Origin: Chrysochromulina tobinii
Taxonomy: Eukaryota; Haptophyta; Prymnesiales; Chrysochromulinaceae
Direction of reading: 5' to 3'
NCBI GenBank assembly: GCA_001275005.1
Contig: JWZX01002965.1
Coordinates: forward strand, 1-27,155
DNA length: 27,155 nucleotides
This document shows, piece after piece, positions 1-7,918 of the stretch; within the stretch, counting starts at the first letter, position 1; every line of letters begins with the position of its first letter. Below the pieces are notes generated by a model. It saw only the letters and a program-made list of their open reading frames with translations. It was not told the origin of the DNA and did no database searches. The translations under genes and the position numbers were made by a program.

Positions 1-120
1 CGCTGGCGGCGGCGCTGGCGGCGCTTGGGGAGGCACCGCTGGCGGTGGCAGCGGCGCTTGGGGAGGCGCCGCTTGCGGTGGCGGCGGCGCTTGGGGTGGC
101 GCCGCTTGCGGTGACGGCGC
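1..120. repeat. 33-bp coding minisatellite
   Basis: The block GCGCTTGGGG followed by AGGC or TGGC recurs at 21, 54 and 87, a period of 33 bases. On the minus strand it encodes an 11-residue Pro/Gln/Ala unit in the alanine-rich protein. The period is a multiple of three, so copy-number change keeps the frame. Confidence 0.8.
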
Positions 121-666
121 TTGCACCAGTGGCGGTGCGGGCTCCAAGGCCGGCAGCGGCGCATCCGCAGCCTTGAGGCCCACGCCGCCACTGGCCAACA
201 AAGCACCATCCCGCTCAAGCGAGGCTAGGAATTCGGCGTCCCTTCGCGCTCTTTCAGCTGCACGCGCCGACTCGGCCGCCTGCGCTGCTCGTACCGCTTC
301 CGCCGCACGCGCTGCCTCTGCTGCTCGGGCGGCTTCGGCGGCTGCGGCCGCATCCGCTGCGGCTGCGACCTCGGCCGCCGCCAGCGATGCTCTCGCTGCT
401 GCAATCGCCTCTGCCAGCCGGGTGGCCTCTGTCGTGGCCGGTGCGGCGGCCGCAGACTCCTGCTCCGGTGCTTGTGGCTTATACTCAGGTTCTGTGTCCA
501 GTGGTGCGGCGGCCGCTTCTTCAGTTTCAGCCATGGAAGCAGCTAGCGCTTTCTGAATGGCGTCTTCCGCCACGGTTGCCGCGAGTTTGGCGTCGACGTC
601 ATCCACGCGCTGTCGCTTGGGAGCACTCTCTGGATGCGTGGTGACGTGCTCGTCACCAAGATGCAT
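1..666 (-). CDS. Alanine-rich helical protein with Pro/Gln/Ala repeats (3' end off window)
   Basis: The frame is open from an ATG at 666 to the window edge (222 codons, no stop), so the C-terminus is missing. Residues 16-23 (PKRQRVDD) look like a short nuclear localisation signal. Residues about 80-145 are almost entirely Ala, Glu and Arg in a pattern expected to form one long helix or coiled coil. Residues about 180-222 are Pro/Gln/Ala repeats encoded by a 33-base minisatellite. I do not recognise a family. The gene is divergent from the one starting at 885, which has a very similar Ala/Glu/Arg helix, so the two may be related or co-regulated. Coding is supported by the sustained amphipathic pattern and the non-repetitive N-terminal 60 residues. 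The reverse strand of such GC-rich repeats is also open, so some doubt remains. Confidence 0.7.
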   Translation of the reverse strand, partial: MHLGDEHVTTHPESAPKRQRVDDVDAKLAATVAEDAIQKALAASMAETEEAAAAPLDTEPEYKPQAPEQESAAAAPATTEATRLAEAIAAARASLAAAEVAAAADAAAAAEAARAAEAARAAEAVRAAQAAESARAAERARRDAEFLASLERDGALLASGGVGLKAADAPLPALEPAPPLVQAPSPQAAPPQAPPPPQAAPPQAPLPPPAVPPQAPPAPPPA

Positions 667-884
667 ATGGACACACGTGAGTGCGTCGCCGGGACTTTCG
701 AGACAAGTCAAGGGAACTTCACACTTTCGCTTCGCCGACGACCCCCCGCACGCCGACAGAGGGTGCGCGTCTCTTGTACATCGCAAAGTCTGTGAGTGGG
801 ACGATCTCGGACATTTTGAGATGGTTGGCTGATGGTCGAGCTGTTGGATGGAAGCTGTCTCATCACATCGAAGATTGTGGCGAC

Positions 885-2234
885 ATGCGCACTTGGGCGG
901 CCACCATTCTTTCCATCTCTGCGGTTTCGGCCATCAACACCGCCCTGCCGCGTCCCTATTCGTCGGCGGCTTGGCGCGCTGTGTCCCCGACCATGGTGAA
1001 TGTGGTACAAGACATATCCATGGACGGTGTACTCATTGAGCTCGCTCAGCGCCCACCAGCCAACGCGCACCCCGACGCTGCTGCCTCGCTCGGCCTTTTC
1101 TCACGGACGACGGCCATCATCAACAAAAAGCCCGCGTACGTGCACGCGACGAAGCCGAATATAATGCTTTGGTACATGCCCAACGGCGACTGGTGTATTG
1201 GGCTGAAGTCGGAACTCGGGCTTTCCAGATGCTACGCTTACTGTCCGAAGAATCGCAACACGGGTCTGCCCTACGACATCAAGGGCAAGTGGAAGTTTTT
1301 GGACAACGCCGCTGGTTTTGTCGAGAATGTGGATGTGAGCGTCAGCCGCTGGTCGGCCTCGGAAGCCGCCGGCAATGCTGTTGGAATGTCTCAGGGTGTC
1401 GGGGAGGCCCTTACTATGGATCCCCGGACGATGCCGCAGATGCAGCAGCCCACACAGCAGCCCGCACGGGAGCCGATGCCGCAGATTCAGCCCTCGCCAG
1501 CCCAGGCCCAGTACGCCGACGTCGCGGCGGATACCCGCTTTGACTCTGCTCGCGGCATTGATGGGAGTGTGCAACGTGAAGCCCGCGCCGCGTCGCGCCA
1601 GCAGGCCCAGCCGCAGCAGCCGCCAGCCCGGCAGCCGCCTTCCCAGCAGCCGGCGACTGCGATGGAGGCTCGCGTGGCAAACGCACGCTCGATGTGCAAC
1701 GCGGCCACTGACGCCAAGTATCGCACCCTGATGAGCCCTTTACTCGAGGCGTACTCGGCCGACCGCATTGACGAAGAGGAGCTCAACCGGCGCAAACAGG
1801 AGGTTCGCGCGCAGCTGGAGGAGGAGCGCTGGTCTGGCCTGGAATTGGCAGTCGAGGTGGCCGTGGGCGACTACGAGGTGGCCATGGCGGCGCGGGCGGC
1901 CGCACAGGCTGGGGAGGCCGAGGCGGTAGCGGCGGCCAATGCGGCGCGTGCAGCCGCGCAGGCTGCCGAGACAGAGGCGGCGGCGGCGCGTGCAGCAGCG
2001 CAGGCCGCCGAGGCTGAGGCGGCGGGCCGACTCGACGCGGTGTTGATCGAGATCGAGCGGGGGGCGATCGCAGCGCCCATGCCAGGCGCACGAGGCCCCG
2101 CCAGGCAGCCGGATCGCGCCTCACGGTTGCGCCGGCATGCCGGCTTTGAAATGAATGACTCAAAGCCGAATCCGATCGTTGACGTGGTCTCCGCCGATGC
2201 CTACTACCTGAATACCGGGGTCGTCATCCGCTGA
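885..2234 (+). CDS. Protein with Trp/Tyr-rich N-terminal domain and Ala-rich C-terminal coiled coil
   Basis: 449 residues from the first ATG of the frame; the frame is open further upstream but without an ATG. A second ATG at 993 (residue 37) is possible, since residues 1-36 look like a targeting peptide or non-conserved leader. Residues about 65-155 hold a compact domain with KPAYVHA, LWYMPNGDWCIG and GKWKFLD. It resembles an unnamed domain I associate with algal and other protist proteins (name of residue or ligand, LWY, W-x-x-G, closing W), but I cannot name a function. Residues 180-260 are Gln/Pro-rich. Residues 283-315 (LLEAYSADRIDEEELNRRK) resemble a SHOCT-like helical hairpin. Residues 330-395 are an Ala/Glu/Arg helix. 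It is divergent from the 1-666 gene with 218 bases between them. Confidence 0.8.
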   Translation: MRTWAATILSISAVSAINTALPRPYSSAAWRAVSPTMVNVVQDISMDGVLIELAQRPPANAHPDAAASLGLFSRTTAIINKKPAYVHATKPNIMLWYMPNGDWCIGLKSELGLSRCYAYCPKNRNTGLPYDIKGKWKFLDNAAGFVENVDVSVSRWSASEAAGNAVGMSQGVGEALTMDPRTMPQMQQPTQQPAREPMPQIQPSPAQAQYADVAADTRFDSARGIDGSVQREARAASRQQAQPQQPPARQPPSQQPATAMEARVANARSMCNAATDAKYRTLMSPLLEAYSADRIDEEELNRRKQEVRAQLEEERWSGLELAVEVAVGDYEVAMAARAAAQAGEAEAVAAANAARAAAQAAETEAAAARAAAQAAEAEAAGRLDAVLIEIERGAIAAPMPGARGPARQPDRASRLRRHAGFEMNDSKPNPIVDVVSADAYYLNTGVVIR

Positions 2235-3269
2235 TGAGTTCAGAGGGCAAGCCACAGAGACGGATGGGGCGGGGGCGCATGTTGTTGCATGCTCGAGGGT
2301 TTGCGTGGCGCACTCGACGTGCGTGGAAGATGGATCCAGGTTGAGTGCAGTTTGGTCCTCGGAGCGGTGGGCGCCTCGAGTGAACTGGCAGCTCGTGGAG
2401 ATGTGGTGTCGGACGAGACGATGGACCTGTGCCACCTTGTGCGTCCAAAAGCGAGTGGCGAGTGCTTCATGGAGTTAATCATGGAGGCCACATGCCCATG
2501 TCGTGTTTGGTGCTTCCGTTCTGTGGCGTGGCGCCAGGCGTCGAGTGGCCGTGCGCCCACGATCGTGGGCTTTCCGTTCGTCGGATTTCCAAGGGGCTTC
2601 GCTTTTCCTTCGTGCGTGCACGTGAAGCTGCCGACACGCGTTAGACGACGCGACAGATAAAGATTTGTTCATTTGAAGCGGTATCCCGGGTGCTCGTTTT
2701 TGACGCGTCTTTTTTTACTTTCGAGACGCCCGTACTCGTACGTGTATGAATCGTCCCGGCGCGTCCGGTCTCGTCCAGAACATAACAGGTGGGGGTAGCT
2801 TTTCCGGAGTGGGCAATGGCCCGGCGGGGTCCGTGAGCGCCGCACGACCGCACGAAACATAGCATGGTCCATGGAAAGTTCGTGGAAAAACAATGCCCCT
2901 GCTGTCGTGTCACTATGTCGGATGACTCTATGCTGAACTCTTTGCCTGATTGGCATTGCCCCTGACCGGATTTACACGCCACGGTCGTGCACACCCCTGC
3001 AGTGCGCGTGCACCTTGTGGAGCGCGCACCTCCCGCCCGTGGTCGCGTGCACGGCAGCTCGGCTGTGGCTCTGCCTCTGACCGCCTCCGTGGCTGCTGCC
3101 CAGCCCTCGATCAACGATCTTGGATGCTTGTCGATGTCTGGACGCCACTGATGGCTCCCTGGCTCATCAACCCGGTGTCTCGCGCCTTTCGCCATTCCCC
3201 CTCCCTCTGCGCCGTTCTCGGACACCGTGCGCTCGAACACCTCTCACCACCCTCGGGTCAAGCCCTGGG
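2235..3269. other. Stretch without a supported gene
   Basis: Open frames exist on both strands (for example a 199-codon frame at 2641-3240 minus), but none shows a domain, a convincing composition or conservation-like features. It probably holds the 3' regions of two convergent genes. Confidence 0.5.
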
Positions 3270-3905
3270 TCACGCCAGAGGCAGGTCGAGGAGCATCTTG
3301 ATTTTGGCTTCATAGATATTCTCTGGTAAGAGTCCACTGTCAAAGAGGTCTTTCATCCTGGCCAATTCGGCCTTCAGCTTGTCTACAACTGGAGCAGGAT
3401 CTGATTGACGGCTGCTGCCCATGGAGCCCTTGCCGCCCTTGCCGCCCGCGCCACCCGTGCCGCCGGTGCCGCCCTTGTGCACCGGGCCGCGCGGACGCTT
3501 GTATGGATCCTTGGGCGATTGATCTGTGCCCTGTTGCTGCGCCGCGCCGGGGCGCCGTTTTCGGTTTGGAGCCGGTGAAGATGATGGATCCGGCACACTT
3601 GGCAAGGCCGCCGCGAGCGCCGCTTCCGCCGCCGCCCAGCTATTGCTCGCCTGCGTGCTTATTTTGGTCGATGGGCGAGACTGGCGCGAATGTTGTTTCC
3701 AAGCAGGAACTGCCAGCGGCGCGCGCAGGAAGCGGCCTGGAACGAGCGCCTCAAAGTCTCCATCATCGTACATCACGTCGCAACGGCCCTCGGCGTCAGG
3801 CACTGAGGCGATGCGACCTGAGAACCATTTTGTCGCGCCTCGAAGCCGTATGGCATTCTGCGCCAACCACCTGGCCTCTACTGGCTGGCCATCGCTTGTG
3901 TCTGC
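3270..3905 (-). CDS. Tudor-like domain protein with SHOCT-like C-terminus (5' end uncertain)
   Basis: The frame opens after a TGA at 3906-3908 and runs 211 codons to a stop at 3270. There is no in-frame ATG before the domain, so a 5' exon is probably missing; the bases just upstream on this strand read GTGAGCAG, a possible splice acceptor. Residues about 8-63 fit a Tudor/Agenet-like fold: VEARW, KWFSGRI, then CDVMYDDGDFE and a closing R-F-L-R. Such domains bind methylated peptides or act in chromatin and RNA factors. The middle is low-complexity Pro/Ser and Gly/Lys. The last 38 residues (LKAELARMKDLFDSG, then LLPENIYEAKIKMLL) fit the short SHOCT-like helical hairpin. The domain assignments are pattern recognition, not a search. 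Confidence 0.75.
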   Translation of the reverse strand, partial: ADTSDGQPVEARWLAQNAIRLRGATKWFSGRIASVPDAEGRCDVMYDDGDFEALVPGRFLRAPLAVPAWKQHSRQSRPSTKISTQASNSWAAAEAALAAALPSVPDPSSSPAPNRKRRPGAAQQQGTDQSPKDPYKRPRGPVHKGGTGGTGGAGGKGGKGSMGSSRQSDPAPVVDKLKAELARMKDLFDSGLLPENIYEAKIKMLLDLPLA

Positions 3906-4201
3906 TCACTTTCGAATTCACAGCCAATAGTTCACCAAAAATTCCACCTTTTGCATGCTTTGTGGATTCGTTTTTTACAGAGGGGTCAGTCGCTCACACC
4001 CTTGGTGACCTTGAATGTCTTTGGGAAACTCTTTCCGAGATTCGCCTCGTTTGCGCAAACACACATCTCGAGACAGAGATGGTTATCTTACTTCAGGCAA
4101 CGCTCGCCTATGCGCTCGCCTATGCGCCTATGGGGCACACGCATGTCCATTCTATGTGGCGTGCGACCAGTAACGCACATGTGGCGCGCCCCATAATTAC
4201 T

Positions 4202-4777
4202 ATGACTGATGAAGACGCCACCCGCGACTCGTCCGAAGAGACGCAACGCGAGCTGGTCACCTCCATCGTGGAACTTCAGGCAGAGTTCTCAATGGCCGCC
4301 TACGTCGCGGAACTCCAGGCAGAGGTTGCACGATTGCGGCAGGAGCAGCAGCATCAGTCGTATGATGACGCCACACGCGACTTAGCGCCGACATCGGACG
4401 TGTTCATGCACATGCAACATGACGAGGCGACAACACGTGCTCCTGCACCCAGCAAGGATGCTGATACCAGGGAGGCCGCATACCGCAGGTTTCGCGAGCG
4501 GCAACGCCAGCAAGCGGCAGGAGTTCCGATGAGGGAGTGGTCAAAGTTGGCGGATATCAAAGACGAGAGGCCCGACCACGTGTCGGTCCCGCCGACCCCG
4601 GAGCAGCAGGCTGCGGCGGATCGCCTTTTCCAGGCGATTCTGACCGGATCTGGGCCGAGACCCTCCTATGATAGGACCGGCAGAAACGCATACCAACGCG
4701 AGACGGGATTCGGCGAGGGGCTGGACAGCTTGGCCGCTGACAAGTCTGTTGAACCTGATTCTGTTGACGAGCAATGA
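4202..4777 (+). CDS. Small acidic coiled-coil protein of unknown function
   Basis: 191 residues from the ATG at 4202. The frame is open upstream to 3503, but that part lies antisense to the Tudor-like gene and looks non-coding. Residues about 15-55 carry a duplicated ELQAE heptad-like pattern (VELQAEF, then AELQAEVARLRQEQQ), a short coiled coil. Residues 95-110 are strongly basic (RRFRERQRQQ). The C-terminal half is hydrophilic with a helix around PTPEQQAAADRLFQAI. No enzyme motif, signal peptide or membrane segment. I do not recognise the family. It is divergent from the Tudor-like gene. Confidence 0.55.
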   Translation: MTDEDATRDSSEETQRELVTSIVELQAEFSMAAYVAELQAEVARLRQEQQHQSYDDATRDLAPTSDVFMHMQHDEATTRAPAPSKDADTREAAYRRFRERQRQQAAGVPMREWSKLADIKDERPDHVSVPPTPEQQAAADRLFQAILTGSGPRPSYDRTGRNAYQRETGFGEGLDSLAADKSVEPDSVDEQ

Positions 4778-5185
4778 CCCGATGAAGATCACCGCACGTA
4801 GCCACGTACTGTACTCTTGAGTGATAGACCACGAGAAGCCTGCGGCGTTCGTTTTATGCTCTCTAAGAAATTCGTTGTAGATAAAAAATCTCGCTCGTTA
4901 CTGTGTGTGAGTGTGTCCCGGCTCCCCCCGTGTCTTTTTACCGGTGTCTTTTTACCGGTAAAAAGACACCGGGGGGAGCCGGGACACATACGGACACACG
5001 AATCACACAGACGAACCTCACAAGCATCCCAACCCACCAACGCACCCAAGCGACCGCGAGACGACCGAATACCGGTACTGTACAAGTTTTTTGGATGTTT
5101 TACCGTTTCCACAAGTGCGAAAAATGCAGCTTTCTGCTTGCCCCCTTCGAGAGCAGCCGCCGGTACATGTAGTGATATCGAGGAG
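4778..5185. other. Intergenic stretch holding a large hairpin
   Basis: Between the coiled-coil gene and the membrane-protein gene. The frame of the downstream gene is open through here from 4817, but only from a non-ATG codon and with no domain-like content, so I treat it as 5' region. The inverted repeat at 4913-4987 is its main feature. Confidence 0.6.
4913..4987. repeat. Large inverted repeat with a tandemly duplicated arm
   Basis: The right arm 4957-4987 is the exact reverse complement of 4943-4956 joined to 4913-4929. The only interruption is a 13-base segment (4930-4942) that is an extra copy of GTGTCTTTTTACC. The inner core 4941-4972 is a perfect palindrome centred on ACCGGT. It could form a stem of about 31 base pairs. 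Confidence 0.9.
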
Positions 5186-5683
5186 ATGGTGTACTTTCGG
5201 GTGAAGGTTTCGACCCCGATGTCCCTGCGCGACAGGCGTCCCGCTGGAATCGTTGGCGGTAGGATCCCGCTTCCGCAGAAGCTGGATGGGCTGGTGTCGC
5301 CGCAAGAATGGGCAAAACGCGTGGACCACTTCAACAATGAGGCTGTGATGGTAATGCGAAACGAGATCTCGTGCCAAGAGGCTGTCATTTGCGGCGCGGG
5401 TTTGTTCGCACTCTGTGGTGGCGCATGTTGCTTCTATTACTGGCAGAATGAGATGGCGCCGAAGAGAATGACGGACCATCTGAACGCCATAGTCTCCGGA
5501 TTCTCCGACGACCGTCTGATCTGGGGCTGTGAGCTGGTCACGATGAGGGACCTTGCGGCAACTCAGTACGTCGTTTTCTTCGTTCGCACGCCCGAGGATA
5601 CCCTTCCGGATCCCGCAGACCTCGACATGACCAATAACCCGTTCTTGGCGATGCAGCAGATGATGGGCGGCATGATTGCTTGA
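5186..5683 (+). CDS. Small membrane-anchored protein, golgin A7/Erf4-like (tentative)
   Basis: 165 residues from the ATG at 5186. Residues about 32-52 read LPQKLDGLVSPQEWAKRVDHFNN, which fits the pattern F/L-P-x-x-L then I/L then F/W then V then N-N seen in the golgin A7/Erf4 family. It is followed by a Cys-rich hydrophobic segment at about 67-90 (CGAGLFALCGGACCFYYW) and a helix with a conserved-looking Asn. Family members are small palmitoylated Golgi proteins that partner DHHC palmitoyltransferases. The length (usually 130-240 residues) also fits. The assignment rests on spacing, not identity, and could be wrong. One membrane-spanning or membrane-embedded segment is clear. The C-terminus is Met-rich. 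Confidence 0.7.
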   Translation: MVYFRVKVSTPMSLRDRRPAGIVGGRIPLPQKLDGLVSPQEWAKRVDHFNNEAVMVMRNEISCQEAVICGAGLFALCGGACCFYYWQNEMAPKRMTDHLNAIVSGFSDDRLIWGCELVTMRDLAATQYVVFFVRTPEDTLPDPADLDMTNNPFLAMQQMMGGMIA

Positions 5684-7206
5684 TTGGCGACGGCACGCGC
5701 GTGTGCGATGATGACGACTTGCATGCCGATGCAGCCGGGCATGCAGATCGTTAGTGGCCAGCCGGTGCAGTGTTCACTTGTACAGGACGAGGTCTCGATG
5801 TGTCCGATTTCTCTGAACGCCGCCCCTACAACGCCCGTGGGGTTGTTTTCACCAATTCGTACACCCTTGTTCGAGGACGTTCTTGAGGGCGAATCATCGA
5901 AAAGTGATCTGTGTTCACAGAGAGTCAGAGACGTCCCGGCTGGGTGTGGCGCGGGGCGCACGGTATAGGATGGAGATCTGCTCCCCGCGCTAGATCGCGC
6001 GCTGTGGAGATAACAGAGAGATCGCGCGCGCCGTACCGCACGATTTGGGGATGCGCATGGCATTGGGGTGGCCTGGGTCCACGTCACTTTCCGTACCGGT
6101 AAACATGACGCCCGCAATCACGCATGTCCCTCGAGGGGTCAATGCGACGCCGCTATGTGGTATTTCTCTTCGGTGTGCGCTCGTACGGTAAGTTTGACGA
6201 ACCGGAAAAAAAGAATAACGAACCGGTAACCCGAGATGAATCTCAGTGCTGACACTCGCCCCCCCTGCGGTTACAGGCGCGCCGCGCCTTGTTTCCAAAT
6301 TAGGCACTTTCAGCCTCCTCCCAAAGGCAGGCCCGACACTCGCCGCGGAAAAATGGGCATCCGCCCAGTCCCAGCGCGCGCTCTGCAGCTTGCTCAGCGG
6401 CGAGCCGACTGCGCCTGCCAGCAGTAGCATCGTCAACAAGTACTTATTGAGATGAATCCGTAATTAAGTGCTGCGTAGCAGCGTCCAGGGTACTGAGATA
6501 CGTACGAGTCGACTGAGATTCGTACGTGGGGCGCGCCCGGCGCGCACATGGCACGAGCCGTTGGTTCTTTTGAGTATCTTGCTCACAGGTTTTGCGAGAG
6601 CGTTACACCGGATTGTGGCCGCGGCCGCGCACCCCGCACGGGCGCGGGCCCGGGCTCGGGTCCAATCTGCAAAGAGCAAAGTGCAATCTCAATAACTCAA
6701 TTTTATCCGCGTCGGGCAAGGGGCATTTGAAGTCCGCGAGGCTGACAGGGGGCTGGTATTGAGCGCGCTCGGTCGAGGAGGCGGCAGTGGGGCCTAACGC
6801 ACGGCCGACGTGCTCGTCGTCGGGCACCTCGCCGTCCTCTAGTTTGTCGCAATGCTTCCTCGAGAAGTCCATTCTCTCGCGAGCCGCGCCCGTCGTGATG
6901 AGGCGCACAATCCTGGTGTTCCCCGTGGAAAGGTTTCAGTGAGTCCGCTTTCGTAAGAAACTGCGATGCACGTGTTCACAGCTTGGACACTTACACTGAG
7001 CCTTCACTCTCGCAGCTGTTACTGATGCTGGAGAGCTACGATGGTGTAAACATGAGGAGGGGCTCATGATCCTAATCCCACATGGATGGATCACCTCCTC
7101 AGTTGCGGACTTACGTCCAGAAGTTGTCCCCCCTTGCCGCCGCGGGTTACAGCCAGGGCGTGAGCCGTGCCTAGAGACGACCTCAGTCGTCACACCCCCG
7201 CAGCAA
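5684..7206. other. Gene-poor stretch
   Basis: No convincing coding region. Short open frames occur on both strands, including one at 5990-6430 minus with a hydrophobic start (MLLLAGAVG) but no plausible remainder. A 20-base imperfect tandem repeat around ACTGAGATACGTACGAG lies at 6492-6528. A very GC-rich patch is at 6610-6665. Confidence 0.5.
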
Positions 7207-7910
7207 TTATTGCCAGACACCTGATGTAAGCTGGTGGTGAGAAGGGGGGATCAGAGGGGGGGATTTTCGGTTGCGGGCCCGCTTCGCGCGGTCCGAGGAG
7301 ATCGCCTCGGCAACTTCGCGTCGAGCCCGCTTCTCCGCTTTGTTCGGTTTCGCGCCAAACTCCTCGAAAATTCGGGTGAAGGTGGACGCCCAACTGGCGT
7401 CCATATCCGGCCAACGGGCCTCGAACGCCGTGCTCCCGAGCTCACTCAGGAGCTCGAGCTCGCCTCGTGAAGGTTGTTGGCTCCCGATGGGACAAACTCG
7501 AACCACACCTGCGCGTTGATGGCAGCGCATAGGGAGTGGAAGAAGTGGACCATGCGCGCTGCATCGACCACTCGCGTGTAGCCTTTCGCCATGCCGAAGA
7601 GGGCACCAGTGTTATCCATGAAGTGGATAACCCGTCGGTTGCGAAACTGCTCGGGGCGTGATAGGTAGCACACCAGGGCGCCAAGTGTCTCGAGGGGGCC
7701 GATCTGCTGCTTGCGGGGACGGAGCCTCGCGATGAGGCCCGCCGGCACGGCGGCAGAGCAGTGGCGCCAGAGGGAGGGCGTCTCGCCCCGGACAGGTGCT
7801 AGATCGGGGTCACACCGGGTCGTAGTAGGCATTGAATGCCCGCAGTGGCCTTCGGGGGAACTTCCGGTGTGACCAGGTCCCATCACCTTCCCGACCTGCC
7901 GCCAGATCAC
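7207..7910 (-). pseudogene. Retroelement RNase H/Pol C-terminal fragment, frameshifted
   Basis: The frame 7446-7910 reads RKQQIGPLETLGAL (catalytic-type Glu near 7690), VIHFMDNTGALFGMAKG (Asp near 7615) and VWFEFVPSGAN. This is the pattern of the RNase H-like domain of algal and DIRS/Ty3-type retroelements, which normally ends in N-x-A-D-x-P-S-R. At about 7475 the expected continuation (PSRGELELLSELG) is in another frame, consistent with loss of one base. That second frame then runs to 7207 with a charged tail. No reverse transcriptase, integrase or terminal repeats were found, so this is a degraded fragment. It ends 8 bases before the start codon of the helicase gene on the other strand. Confidence 0.8.
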
Positions 7911-7918
7911 TGCGCGCG

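Noticed and set aside
2641-3240. 199-codon minus-strand frame
   Set aside because: No domain, mixed composition, and overlapping open frames on the other strand.
3503-4201. Upstream extension of the coiled-coil gene
   Set aside because: This part is antisense to the Tudor-like gene and has no coding character; the ATG at 4202 starts the charged, heptad-like protein.
5684-5968. 94-codon frame directly after the golgin A7-like gene
   Set aside because: It begins at a non-ATG codon right after the stop and has no recognisable features; treated as 3' region.
5990-6430. Possible secreted protein on the minus strand with a hydrophobic start
   Set aside because: Only the first 10 residues look like a signal peptide; the remainder has no domain or consistent composition.
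6936-7220. Minus-strand frame with CKCPSCEH, zinc-finger-like
   Set aside because: A single Cys cluster without a matching second pair and no other support.
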